Shown here piece by piece: positions 13,272 through 21,193 of a DNA stretch of 36,286 nt (the first letter of the stretch is position 1; each line of letters opens with the position of its first letter). A program made the position numbers and the translations under genes. Origin of the DNA: Kiloniellales bacterium (lineage in GTDB: Bacteria; Pseudomonadota; Alphaproteobacteria; Kiloniellales; JAKSDN01); assembly GCA_028280455.1 (NCBI GenBank), contig JANQLT010000036.1, forward strand, positions 1 through 36,286, in the 5' to 3' direction. The notes beneath the pieces are model-generated. The model was not told the origin of the DNA, did no database searches, and saw only the letters and a list, made by a program, of their open reading frames with translations.

Positions 13272-14886
13272 GCACGACCCGCGGGCCCATCGCGAGCCCG
13301 CGGCCGCGTCGCCCCTCGCGCTGATCGCCGAGGTGCGCGGCCGGCTGATCCTGGCCGCGGTCGACCTGGCCGCCGCCGATGCCGGCCTCGGCCCCAGCAT
13401 GCCCCTGGCCGATGCCCGGGCGATCCTGCCGGCGCTGACCACCGCCGAGGCCGAGCCGGCCGCCGATGCCGAGGCGCTGGCCCGGCTCGCCGCCTGGTGC
13501 GGCCGCTACACGCCCTGGAGCGCCGTCGACCCTGCCAGTTCCCATGGCGCCGGCTGCGACGCCGGCGGTGCGGCCGGGCTGCTGCTCGACGTCAGCGGCT
13601 GCGCCCAGCTGTTCGGCGGCGAGGCGGCCCTGCTGGCCGACCTGGTCGCCCGGCTCGGCCGGCTCGGCTATGCCGCGACCGCCGCCCTGGCCGACACCCC
13701 CGGCGCCGCCTGGGCCCTGGCCCGCTTCGCCTGCGGCCCGGGCCGCAGGTACTTGCTGGTGCCGCCGGGCGAAGAGGCGGCGGCGCTCGGGCCGCTGCCG
13801 CCGGCGGCGCTGCGGCTCTCGGCCGAGCGGCTGGAGCTGCTGGAGCGCTTCGGCCTGAGCCATGTCGCCGACGTCATGGCGATCCCGCCGGCCGCCCTGG
13901 CACCGCGCTTCGGCGACCAGGTCGCCCGGCGCCTGGCCCAGGCCCTGGGGCAGGTCCGCGAGCCGATCTCGCCGGCCCTGGCCGAGCCGCCGCCCCTGGC
14001 CCGCCAGGTCTTCGCCGAGCCGATCCTGACTCCGGAGGCGATCGCCGCCGGCATCGAGCGGCTCGCCGGCGGGCTCTGCGGCCAACTGGAGCGGCTGCAG
14101 CGCGGCGCCCGGCGGCTCGAGCTGACGCTCTACCGGGTCGACGGCACGCTGGCCCGCGCGGCCCTCGGCACCAACCGCCCGTCGCGCGATCCCGACCACC
14201 TCGTCCGGCTCTTCGCCGGCAAGCTGGAGCGCGTCGATCCCGGCTTCGGCATCGAGGTCATGACCCTCGCCGCGCCGCGCAGCGAGCCCTTGAGCGCGCT
14301 CCAGCTCAGCCTGGCGGCCGCCGGCCTCGCCGCCGCGGGTGCGGCGCCCAACGACAAGGCATCCGCCGGTAGGGCGCCCAGCGACGGGGCCCCCGCCGAC
14401 AAAGCCCCCGCCGAGAAGGCTCTGGCCGACAAGGCTCTGGCCGACTGCCTCGACCGGCTGAGCGCCCGGCTCGGCGCCGACAAGGTCGTCGCCCTGGCGC
14501 CCTTCGAGAGCCACCTGCCGGAGCGCGCCTGCCGCCCGCAGCCGCCCCTGGCGGCGACGGCGGCCTGGCCGGAAGCGGCAGCACCGCGGCCGCTGCGGCT
14601 CTTCGACCCGCCGCAGCCGGTCGAGGCCCTGGCCTTGCTGCCCGACCACCCGCCCGCACAGTTCACCTGGCGCCGCCTGCGCCACCGCATCGCCCGCGCC
14701 GAGGGCCCGGAGCGCATCACGCCGGAGTGGTGGCGGGAGACGGCGGCGGAGTCAGACGACGAGCCTGCGGTCTTTCCCGACCCCGAGGCCGCGCGCGACT
14801 ACTTCCGCGTCGAGGACAACGACGGCCGCCGCTACTGGCTCTACCGCAGCGCCAACCGCTGGTTTCTGCAGGGGCTCTTCGGGTGA
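13171..14886 (+). CDS. imuB: ImuB, catalytically inactive Y-family polymerase homologue
   Basis: ImuB is the adaptor of the mutasome: a Y-family fold without polymerase activity that binds ImuA, DnaE2 and the beta clamp. The ATG at 13171 gives 571 residues starting MRRVISVWLPRFATDRW, where the catalytic aspartates of true Y-family enzymes are absent. GLLLDVSGCAQLFGGEAAL, GYAATAALADTPGAAWALAR and the helix-hairpin-helix-like RLELLERFGLSHVADVMAIP are typical. LRLFDPP near the C-terminus is a candidate clamp-binding segment. The gene overlaps imuA by 101 bases, as in other alphaproteobacterial operons. An alanine-rich stretch at about 391-425 carries short tandem repeats (KAPAEKALADKALAD) and looks recently expanded. 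The operon is broken after this gene by a toxin-antitoxin pair. Confidence 0.88.
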   Translation: MRRVISVWLPRFATDRWRAQCRRTSRQRGAWRAEHDPRAHREPAAASPLALIAEVRGRLILAAVDLAAADAGLGPSMPLADARAILPALTTAEAEPAADAEALARLAAWCGRYTPWSAVDPASSHGAGCDAGGAAGLLLDVSGCAQLFGGEAALLADLVARLGRLGYAATAALADTPGAAWALARFACGPGRRYLLVPPGEEAAALGPLPPAALRLSAERLELLERFGLSHVADVMAIPPAALAPRFGDQVARRLAQALGQVREPISPALAEPPPLARQVFAEPILTPEAIAAGIERLAGGLCGQLERLQRGARRLELTLYRVDGTLARAALGTNRPSRDPDHLVRLFAGKLERVDPGFGIEVMTLAAPRSEPLSALQLSLAAAGLAAAGAAPNDKASAGRAPSDGAPADKAPAEKALADKALADCLDRLSARLGADKVVALAPFESHLPERACRPQPPLAATAAWPEAAAPRPLRLFDPPQPVEALALLPDHPPAQFTWRRLRHRIARAEGPERITPEWWRETAAESDDEPAVFPDPEAARDYFRVEDNDGRRYWLYRSANRWFLQGLFG

Positions 14887-14888
14887 GG

Positions 14889-14931
14889 TGCTAGCAAAAT
14901 GCAAGCATTTAGTGCTAGCATTTTGCTAGCA
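14889..14931. promoter_or_regulatory. Operator of the RHH/PIN toxin-antitoxin pair
   Basis: TGCTAGCAAAATGC (14889-14902) and GCATTTTGCTAGCA (14918-14931) are perfect 14-base inverted arms, and TGCTAGCA occurs a third time at 14913-14920. The element starts two bases after the imuB stop and ends 23 bases before the antitoxin ATG. Ribbon-helix-helix antitoxins bind such repeated palindromes to repress their own operon. Confidence 0.75.
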
Positions 14932-14954
14932 AGCCCTATCAAGCAGAGGACCCG

Positions 14955-15188
14955 ATGGCCAACCTGACGATCCGCAACCTCGACGACGAGGTGGTCGCCA
15001 AGCTCAAGGCGCGCGCCGACTCCAACAACCGGTCGCTCGAGGCGGAGCTGCGCGCGATCCTCGCCCAGATGGCCGACACGCCGACGCCCCAGCAGATGAA
15101 GGAGATCGCTGAAAGCATCGCCGCCATGACGCGTGGCGTGCCGCAATCCAACAGCACGGAGCTCATTCGCGAGGACCGTGATCGGTGA
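14955..15188 (+). CDS. Ribbon-helix-helix antitoxin (FitA/VapB type)
   Basis: The 77-residue protein begins ANLTIRNLDDEVVAKLKARA, followed by NRSLEAELRAILAQM. This is a clear Arc/MetJ-type ribbon-helix-helix as in FitA. The N-terminal strand binds the operator, and the C-terminal tail (SNSTELIREDRDR) would wrap the partner toxin and block its active site. It is followed with a four-base GTGA overlap by the PIN-domain gene, the standard antitoxin-first order. The repeated palindrome directly upstream is the expected binding site. The pair sits between imuB and dnaE2, which are normally adjacent. Confidence 0.88.
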   Translation: MANLTIRNLDDEVVAKLKARADSNNRSLEAELRAILAQMADTPTPQQMKEIAESIAAMTRGVPQSNSTELIREDRDR

Positions 15189-15601
15189 GTCTGGTCGTCG
15201 ACGCCAGTGTCGCCATCAAGTGGTACGTGCAGGAAGAGCTGCACGATGAGGCGCTCTCTGTGTTGGCACAGGATCAGCTGATCATCGCGCCCGATCTGAT
15301 CGTCGCTGAAGTGACCAACGTGGCATGGAAGAAGGTCCAAAGAGGTGAGATCGATCGGTCTGTGGCAGAGCAAATCGGCATTCGGATTTGTTCCGGCGTT
15401 CCGATGCTCTACAGCTGCCGCAGTCTGAACACACGCGCTTTGGAAATCGCGCTGCTCCTCAGGCATCCGATCTACGACTGTTATTACCTAGCCTGCACGG
15501 AGTTGATTGGCGGCCAACTGATCACCGATGATCAACGTCTGCATAGCGTTGTTTCAGGAGGCACTCTGGCCAGCCGCGTGACGCTTCTGAATACGCTATG
15601 A
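15185..15601 (+). CDS. PIN-domain toxin (VapC/FitB type)
   Basis: PIN toxins are metal-dependent ribonucleases that cleave tRNA or rRNA when freed from antitoxin. The 138 residues carry the acidic active site: Asp6 in VVDASVAIKWY, Glu42 in IVAEVTNVAW, Asp98 in PIYDCYYLACTE and Asp115/Asp116 in LITDDQRLH. All expected residues are present, so it should be active. The GTG start at 15185 overlaps the antitoxin stop. The stop TGA (15599-15601) lies inside a 27-base stretch that duplicates the 5' end of dnaE2. Its codon use is less G+C-rich than the neighbours, which supports horizontal arrival. Confidence 0.88.
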   Translation: MSLVVDASVAIKWYVQEELHDEALSVLAQDQLIIAPDLIVAEVTNVAWKKVQRGEIDRSVAEQIGIRICSGVPMLYSCRSLNTRALEIALLLRHPIYDCYYLACTELIGGQLITDDQRLHSVVSGGTLASRVTLLNTL

Positions 15602-15624
15602 CTCCCGCCAACGCCAAGCTGTCG
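15598..15624 (+). repeat. Duplicate of the dnaE2 5' end
   Basis: These 27 bases, starting ATGACTCCCGCCAACGCC, match 15798-15824 (ATGACTCCCGCCTACGCC) at 24 of 27 positions. The start points are exactly 200 bases apart. The copy would encode MTPANAKLS against MTPAYAELS at the true start. It looks like a leftover of the original dnaE2 start, separated from the gene by insertion of the palindromic element between the two copies. Confidence 0.65.
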
Positions 15625-15635
15625 CCTTTCCCTTT

Positions 15636-15766
15636 TGTCACGCTCGGGCTTGACCCGCCAGCGGGCCGAAGCCCTTCGGCGGGCGAAGGCCCGAGCATCC
15701 ACGGCTATGCCGGCACGACCCTTGCGGTCGTAGGCATAGACCCTCGGGTCAAGCCCGAGGGTGACA
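15636..15766. repeat. Paired-palindrome element with TGTCA/TGACA ends, copy A
   Basis: The left unit TGTCACGCTCGGGCTTGACC is inverted at the right as GGGTCAAGCCCGAGGGTGACA. Between them lie further small palindromes (GAAGCCCTTCGGCGGGC; ACGACCCTTGCGGTCGTAGG). The second copy of the family is at 27992-28105. It fills the gap between the toxin gene and dnaE2. Confidence 0.75.
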
Positions 15767-15797
15767 GGCTTGGGAGTTGGGCGAGGGGCGGCTGCCC

Positions 15798-18700
15798 ATG
15801 ACTCCCGCCTACGCCGAGCTTTCGGTTGCGACGAACTACAGCTTCCTGCGCGGGGCGTCGCATCCGGATGAGCTGGTGCTGAGCGCCAAGGCCTTGGGGC
15901 TGGCGGCGGTGGGGGTGGCGGATCGCAATACTGTGGCGGGGGTGGTGCGCGCCCATGTCGCGGCCAAGGAGGCGGGGCTGCGGCTGCTGGTCGGCGCGCG
16001 GCTGGTGCCGGAGGACGGGCCGGAGCTGCTCTGCTATCCGCAGGACCGGGCCGCCTACGGCCGGCTCTGCCGGCTGCTGACCCTCGGCAAGCGGCGCGCC
16101 GAGAAGGCCGACTGCCGCTTCAGCCTGGCCGAGCTGCTGGCCCATGCCGAAGGCCAGCAGCTCGTCGTGCTGCCGCCCGAGCGGGCCGACGTGCCCGAGT
16201 CCTTCGCGCGCGACCTGGCACGGATCGCCGAGGCGGTGCCGGGCGCCTGCAGCCTGGCGGCGCAGATGCTCTACCGCGGCGACGACGCGCGGCGCCTGGC
16301 GGCGCTGGCCGCGCTCGCCGAAGCCAGCGGCGTGCCGCTGGTCGCGACCAACGAGGTGCGCCTGCATGCGCCCGCGCGCAAGCCGCTGCTCGACGTCATC
16401 ACCTGCATCCGCGAGCACTGCACGATCGACGAGGCCGGCTTCCGCCTGCTCGCCAACGCCGAGCGCCACCTCAAGGCGCCGGCGGAGATGGCCCGGCTGT
16501 TCGCCGCCTATCCCGAGGCCATCGCGCGGAGCCTGCAGATCGTCGAGGCCTGCACATTCTCGCTCGACGAGCTGCGCTACGAGTACCCCGAGGAGATCGA
16601 AGGCGGCGAGGGCGCGCAGGTCCGGCTCGAGCGGCTGACCTGGGCCGGCGCCGGCGAGCGCTACCCGAACGGCTTGTCGCCGCAGGTCAGAGCGACCCTC
16701 GAGCATGAGCTGTCTTTGATCGAGGAGCTCGACTACGCGCCCTATTTCCTGACCGTGCAGGACATCGTCCGCTTCGCCCGCACCCAGGGCATCCTCTGCC
16801 AGGGCCGCGGCTCGGCGGCCAACTCGGCGGTCTGCTACTGCCTGGGCATCACCGCCGTCGATCCGGCGCGGGTCGACCTGCTGTTCGAGCGCTTCGTCTC
16901 GGCCGAGCGCAACGAGCCGCCGGACATCGACGTCGACTTCGAGCACGAGCGCCGCGAGGAGGTGATCCAGTACATCTACGAGAAGTACGGCCGGCACCGG
17001 GCCGGGCTGGCGGCGACGGTGATCTGCTACCGCGCGCGCTCGGCCCTGCGCGAGGTCGGCAAGGCCATGGGCCTCTCGGCCGACCGGGTCGCGGCCCTGG
17101 CCGGCGCGGTCTGGGGCTGGAGCAGCGAGGGCCTGGCCGACGAGCAGGTCCGCGAGCTCGGCCTCGACCCGGCGGAGCCGCGGCTCAAGCAGACCCTGCT
17201 GCTGACCCGCGCGCTGATCGGCTTCCCGCGCCATCTCTCGCAGCATGTCGGCGGCTTCGTCATGACCCGCGGCCGGCTCGACGAGCTGGTGCCGATCGAG
17301 AACGCCGCCATGGCGGAGCGCACCGTGGTCGAGTGGGACAAGGACGACCTCGAGGCCCTGCGCATCCTGAAGGTCGACGTGCTCGGCCTCGGCATGCTGA
17401 CCTGCCTGCGCAAGGGCTTCGATCTGCTGTCCCGGCACTACGGCCGCGACTTCGACCTGGCCAGCGTGCCGGCCGAGGACCCGGCCGTCTACGACATGCT
17501 CTGCAAGGCCGACTCGGTCGGCGTGTTCCAGGTCGAGAGCCGGGCGCAGATGTCCATACTGCCGCGGCTCAGGCCGCGCGACTTCTACGACCTGGTGATC
17601 GAGGTGGCGATCGTCCGTCCCGGGCCGATCCAGGGCGACATGGTCCATCCCTACCTGCGCCGGCGCAACGGCGAGGAGAAGGTCAGCTATCCCTCGAAGG
17701 CGCTGGAGCAGGTGCTCGGCAAGACCCTCGGCGTGCCGCTGTTCCAGGAGCAGGCGATGAAGATCGCCATCGTCGCCGCCGGCTTCACGCCCGCCGAGGC
17801 CGACAAGCTGCGCCGCGCCATGGCCACCTTCAAGAACGTCGGCACGATCTACAATTTCCGCGACAAGCTGATCGAGGGCATGGTCGCGCGCGGCTACGAA
17901 CGCGACTTCGCCGAGCGCTGCTTCCGGCAGATCGAGGGCTTCGGCACCTACGGCTTCCCGGAGAGCCACGCCGCCAGCTTCGCGCTCCTGGTCTACGTCT
18001 CGGCCTGGATGAAGTGCCACTATCCCGCGGTCTTCGCCTGCGCCCTGCTGAACAGCCAGCCGATGGGCTTCTATGCCCCGGCGCAGCTCGTCCGCGACGC
18101 CAGGGAGCACGACGTCGAGATCCTGCCGGCCGACGTCAACCTGAGCGACTGGCACTGCAGCCTGGAGCCGGGCTCGAACGGCGAGATGGCCCTGCGCCTG
18201 GGGCTGTGCCAGGTGAAGGGCCTGGCCGAGGAACAGGCCGGGGCGATCCTCGCCGCCCGCGGCAACGGCTATCCCGATCCGCTGACCCTCTGGCGCCGGA
18301 TCGCCGGGCGTGTCCCGGGCTTCAAGGTCGCCGCCCTGGAGGCCCTGGCCCGGGCCGACGCCTACCGCTCCATGGGCCTACCGCGGCGCGAGGCGCTCTG
18401 GGCCGTCAAGGGCCTGCCGGAAGCGCCGCTGCCGCTCTTCGCCGCCATGGGCGAGGAGGAGCGCGGCGAAGAGCCCGAGGTCGCGCTGCCGGCCATGGCC
18501 TTGAGCGAGCACGTGGTCGAGGACTATGCCAGCCTGCGCCTTTCCCTGAAGGCGCACCCGGTCTCCTTCCTGCGCGACGAGCTGGCGGCCGCCGGCATCG
18601 CGCCGACCGCGCGCCTGGCCGAGGCGCCGGACGGGACGCGCCTGACCACCGCCGGCCTGGTCCTGGTGCGCCAGCGCCCGGGCAGCGCCAAGGGCGTGAT

Positions 18701-19106
18701 CTTCATGACCCTGGAGGACGAGACCGGCATCGCCAACTGCGTGGTCTGGAGCCAGGTCTTCGAGCGCTACCGAAAGCTGGTGCTGAAGGCCAACCTGCTG
18801 GCGGTCGAGGGCCGGGTGCAGAAGGAGGGCATCGTCATCCACCTGGTCGCCGAGCGCCTGGTCGACATGACCGACAAGCTCGCCAGCCTGCGCACCCGCC
18901 CGCGCGACATCCTCATCGGCGACATCCACAAGTCCCCTTTCGAAGCCGGCATCGCCCCCGCCGACGAGGTCAAGCACGGCGGCCGCGGCGACGCCCGCGT
19001 GCCCGACACCCGCGCGCCTGACACCCGCCCAGGCCGCGCCGGCCGCCACCCGCGCCACGAGCCCATCGCCAAAGGCCGGCTGTTTCCCTCGCGGGATTTT
19101 CATTGA
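15798..19106 (+). CDS. dnaE2: Error-prone DNA polymerase III alpha subunit DnaE2 (ImuC)
   Basis: DnaE2 is the polymerase of the damage-induced mutasome; with ImuA and ImuB it copies past lesions and causes mutation. The 1102 residues show the DnaE2 type of PHP domain ([20 protein letters not shown], with active-site histidines degenerate), then [19 protein letters not shown] and the catalytic PDIDVDF (about 375-381). [15 protein letters not shown] and [24 protein letters not shown] follow. A helix-hairpin-helix region and a C-terminal OB-fold ([25 protein letters not shown]) complete the family layout. The ATG at 15798 is preferred to a TTG seven codons upstream because GAGGGG stands before it and the family starts there. 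It lacks an obvious LexA box of its own, so induction depends on transcription through the toxin-antitoxin pair and the repeat, or on an unseen promoter. Confidence 0.93.
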   Translation: MTPAYAELSVATNYSFLRGASHPDELVLSAKALGLAAVGVADRNTVAGVVRAHVAAKEAGLRLLVGARLVPEDGPELLCYPQDRAAYGRLCRLLTLGKRRAEKADCRFSLAELLAHAEGQQLVVLPPERADVPESFARDLARIAEAVPGACSLAAQMLYRGDDARRLAALAALAEASGVPLVATNEVRLHAPARKPLLDVITCIREHCTIDEAGFRLLANAERHLKAPAEMARLFAAYPEAIARSLQIVEACTFSLDELRYEYPEEIEGGEGAQVRLERLTWAGAGERYPNGLSPQVRATLEHELSLIEELDYAPYFLTVQDIVRFARTQGILCQGRGSAANSAVCYCLGITAVDPARVDLLFERFVSAERNEPPDIDVDFEHERREEVIQYIYEKYGRHRAGLAATVICYRARSALREVGKAMGLSADRVAALAGAVWGWSSEGLADEQVRELGLDPAEPRLKQTLLLTRALIGFPRHLSQHVGGFVMTRGRLDELVPIENAAMAERTVVEWDKDDLEALRILKVDVLGLGMLTCLRKGFDLLSRHYGRDFDLASVPAEDPAVYDMLCKADSVGVFQVESRAQMSILPRLRPRDFYDLVIEVAIVRPGPIQGDMVHPYLRRRNGEEKVSYPSKALEQVLGKTLGVPLFQEQAMKIAIVAAGFTPAEADKLRRAMATFKNVGTIYNFRDKLIEGMVARGYERDFAERCFRQIEGFGTYGFPESHAASFALLVYVSAWMKCHYPAVFACALLNSQPMGFYAPAQLVRDAREHDVEILPADVNLSDWHCSLEPGSNGEMALRLGLCQVKGLAEEQAGAILAARGNGYPDPLTLWRRIAGRVPGFKVAALEALARADAYRSMGLPRREALWAVKGLPEAPLPLFAAMGEEERGEEPEVALPAMALSEHVVEDYASLRLSLKAHPVSFLRDELAAAGIAPTARLAEAPDGTRLTTAGLVLVRQRPGSAKGVIFMTLEDETGIANCVVWSQVFERYRKLVLKANLLAVEGRVQKEGIVIHLVAERLVDMTDKLASLRTRPRDILIGDIHKSPFEAGIAPADEVKHGGRGDARVPDTRAPDTRPGRAGRHPRHEPIAKGRLFPSRDFH

Positions 19107-19250
19107 GTGCCGGAAAGTGCCGTCACTGCGGCTGCAAAGAAGTAGTCCATGCCTCAGGTCGATACGAAGCGGCGGTCTCCCTGCCATGCGTCAATAGCTA
19201 TTGGATAAGGATGCTCGCAGCGACATATCTGAGGCGGAGTGGATCAAGGA

Positions 19251-19279
19251 TTCACAAAGAGTTTTAGATAAGATACGAT
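19251..19279 (+). promoter_or_regulatory. Candidate sigma-70 promoter of the small-protein/HEPN pair
   Basis: TTCACA (19251-19256) and TACGAT (19274-19279) are spaced by 17 bases in A+T-rich DNA, 25 bases before the GTG start at 19305. The rest of 19107-19250 holds no gene that I can support. Confidence 0.4.
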
Positions 19280-19304
19280 TCGCGCATTCAGAGGTTCGCC
19301 GTCA

Positions 19305-19613
19305 GTGCTCACAGAAGATCAAATCAGAGACATCGTAAGATCAGTGCTCGTGCAGCACTTACCGCGCATGAATGTTGCGTCTATTGCTGTAACGCCAGAT
19401 GTTGATGAAGATAATGATCCAATATTTATTATCAAAATAATTTTCGACACCATAGAAGAAAAACTGGACGCAAGAGAAACTACAGGCTTAATACGCTACA
19501 TTTTGTCTGAGATGAACAGAGAAGACCAAGAGAGAGGAACTAAGAGCGGGTTTCCAATACTCTCATTTATAGCTAAGTCAGAAATGGAGAATTTCAACTC
19601 TGACTCCGCTTGA
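19305..19613 (+). CDS. Small acidic protein, probable partner of the HEPN-like protein
   Basis: The 102 residues are acidic and unlike any family I can name with certainty. Visible pieces are TEDQIRDIVRSVLVQHLPRM, IAVTPDVDEDNDPIFIIKII (a strand followed by an Asp-rich turn), GLIRYILSEMNRED and GFPILSFIAKSEM. The pattern of an Asp-rich turn after a strand, then FPxLSFI, is one I associate with small proteins encoded directly upstream of HEPN-like proteins; this is memory, not a search. The start is GTG at 19305 after AGAGG. The stop lies inside the following gene, so the two are a tight pair. G+C content is far below the neighbours, consistent with horizontal transfer. It could be an antidote or a degenerate nucleotidyltransferase-like partner. 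Confidence 0.65.
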   Translation: MLTEDQIRDIVRSVLVQHLPRMNVASIAVTPDVDEDNDPIFIIKIIFDTIEEKLDARETTGLIRYILSEMNREDQERGTKSGFPILSFIAKSEMENFNSDSA

Positions 19614-20076
19614 TCTAATCAAGACAGCGAGACACCTAACATCTTCCAAAAGCGGAAAGCCAACACAAGCTAGTCTGCGCAGAGCCCGGAGTACTGCTTA
19701 CTACGCAGTGTTTCATTGTCTAGCTAGAAGTTGTGCCGATCTAATGGTTGGAACGGCAAGTTCTAATCGAAGCCTTGAAGCTTGGCACCAAGCATATAGA
19801 GCTCTAGAGCATAAATTTGCAAAAAATGCATGCAAAGATGCGGAGGTGATGCCCAAGTTTCCACAGGATGTCCAGGATTTCGCGAATGTTTTCATTACTT
19901 TGCAAATCAAACGCCACAAGGCTGACTATGATCCATCGGAGCGGGTGTTTAAATCAGAAGTCCTGCAAGATATAGATGATGCTGAAGATGTGATAAGAAG
20001 ATACAAGGGTGTTCCAATAAGCGACAGAAGGGCTTTTGCTATTTATGTTTTGCTTAAAAGAAGAAGAGATAGCTAG
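19600..20076 (+). CDS. HEPN-like protein, probable CTG start
   Basis: HEPN proteins are all-helical, and many are RNases used as toxins or defence effectors. The frame reads RRARSTAYYAVFHCLARS (from 27), the S-x-YY-x-x-FH helix typical of HEPN folds. AWHQAYRALEHKFAKN (61-76) follows, then QIKRHKADYDP (102-112), whose R-H-x-A-D-Y block resembles the HEPN catalytic helix. It ends RRAFAIYVLLKRRRDS. The first ordinary start (GTG, 19708) would remove the first helix and half of the YY helix, so the gene must begin upstream. The frame is open from 19573 but has no ATG, GTG or TTG. CTG at 19600, nine bases after GGAGA, is the best start and gives 158 residues overlapping the previous gene by 14 bases. 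Its A+T-rich composition suggests acquisition together with its partner. Confidence 0.65.
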   Translation: MTPLDLIKTARHLTSSKSGKPTQASLRRARSTAYYAVFHCLARSCADLMVGTASSNRSLEAWHQAYRALEHKFAKNACKDAEVMPKFPQDVQDFANVFITLQIKRHKADYDPSERVFKSEVLQDIDDAEDVIRRYKGVPISDRRAFAIYVLLKRRRDS

Positions 20077-20326
20077 TTGATAAGCACCTAGACCGATGAG
20101 TTGTTGGCTCTGGGGTGAGCCGCGCCACACCTTGCGGTGATGATCAAGAGAAGCTGCTCCTACACCCAGCCATTGTCCTCGTTAGGAACATGGCGGCAGT
20201 AGCGCGGCTCTATTGATCCAGGTGTTCTGGGCGACCTGGTGAGGTGGCCGGCAGACTCGGGGCCGCTTGCTATAGTGCCGCGCCCGCGCGAGGGCGGGTT
20301 TAGCGCAAGGTTTCCCGACGCCACCC
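20077..20326 (+). promoter_or_regulatory. Gap with extended -10 promoter before the MotA-like gene
   Basis: No gene is supported in these 250 bases. Base composition shifts here from A+T-rich back to G+C-rich near 20230. TGCTATAGT (20268-20276) is an extended -10 element about 50 bases before the ATG at 20327, without a convincing -35. The stretch around 20170-20240 might be an eroded mobile-element end, but I cannot identify it. Confidence 0.4.
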
Positions 20327-21193
20327 ATGGCCACGCGTTTCGTTTTCCACATGCTGGCGGTCTTCTGCCTGATCTGCGCGGCGGCGGGGCTGAAGACCGC
20401 GGCGCTGTCGGGGCTGATCGAGGCCGACTGGGCCAAGGGCTGGGTCTATGCGGCGGGCTCGGTCGGCGGGCTGCTGTGGCTGGCGCGGGCGGCCTTCGTC
20501 TTGCGCAAGCGCGGCGCCGAGCGCTTCGACATGATCGTCGCCTCGGAGTCGATCATCGCCTTCGGGATCTTCTCGCTGGTGCTCGGCCTGGTCATGTCGC
20601 TGAACTTCGCCAGCAACGTGGCCCTGGAGCTGAGCGAGCTGACGCTCGCCAACCTGCGGCCGCTGCTCGTGCCCTTCCTGGAGGGGCTCTGCGCGGCGGC
20701 CGTCGCGCCGGCGCTGGCCACGGTGCTGCGCCAGTACGACGCGCTGACCAGTGCCGAGGAGGGCGAGCTGATCGGCGGCTCGGCGCTGCCGGGCGGCAGC
20801 GGCTTCTTCAAGCGCCTGGAGGTGCTCGACGAGCGGCTTAGCCGGGCGGTCGCCGGCACCGAGGCGCTGGCGACGAGCTGCGAGGAGGGCGCCAAGCGCA
20901 TCGAGGCGGCGGTCGAGACCTTGGCGGACTCGACGGCCGGGCTCGGCCAGACGATCGCCGCCCAGCAGGCGCGCTTCGCCGAGAGCGCCACGAGCAGCGA
21001 GGCGGAGCTGGCCAGCCTCGGCCGTAGCCTGGCCGAGAGCCGCGGCGCGCTCGAGGCCCTGACCGGCGAGACCCGCGCCCTCAAGGCGGCGGCCTCGGAG
21101 GGCACGGCCCTGCTCAACGGCCTGGCCAAGCTGATCGCCTCCATCGACCGCTTCATCAAGCCCGATGACGCGAGGCCGCCCGACCGCCCATGA
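20327..21193 (+). CDS. MotA/TolQ/ZorA-like membrane protein with coiled-coil tail
   Basis: The 288 residues divide into a membrane half and a soluble half. Hydrophobic segments lie at about 5-27, 38-60, 68-95 and 103-131; the last, NLRPLLVPFLEGLCAAAVAPALATVL, recalls the channel helix of MotA/ExbB/TolQ stators. Residues about 160-280 form a long coiled coil rich in Ala, Glu, Ser and Leu (AGTEALATSCEEGAKRI, then GLGQTIAAQQARFAESATSS). Four membrane helices plus a cytoplasmic coiled-coil tail is the ZorA plan, though ZorA is longer. The downstream gene overlaps by ATGA and encodes a MotB-like partner, so they should form an ion-driven complex. No flagellar or Tol genes are nearby. The substrate of the motor is unknown. 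Confidence 0.65.
   Translation: MATRFVFHMLAVFCLICAAAGLKTAALSGLIEADWAKGWVYAAGSVGGLLWLARAAFVLRKRGAERFDMIVASESIIAFGIFSLVLGLVMSLNFASNVALELSELTLANLRPLLVPFLEGLCAAAVAPALATVLRQYDALTSAEEGELIGGSALPGGSGFFKRLEVLDERLSRAVAGTEALATSCEEGAKRIEAAVETLADSTAGLGQTIAAQQARFAESATSSEAELASLGRSLAESRGALEALTGETRALKAAASEGTALLNGLAKLIASIDRFIKPDDARPPDRP

Noticed and set aside
15598..15770. CRISPR-like repetition near dnaE2
   Set aside because: The repeated units are inverted palindromes of differing sequence without regular spacers, so this is a palindromic element, not an array.
15598..15801. A 67-codon open frame beginning at 15598
   Set aside because: Only its first nine codons resemble dnaE2. The rest is coded by the palindromic element, so it is a duplication scar, not a gene.
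20170..20240. Possible remnant of a mobile-element end between the HEPN-like and MotA-like genes
   Set aside because: I could not match any transposase motif or terminal repeat on either strand; the impression came only from the change in base composition.
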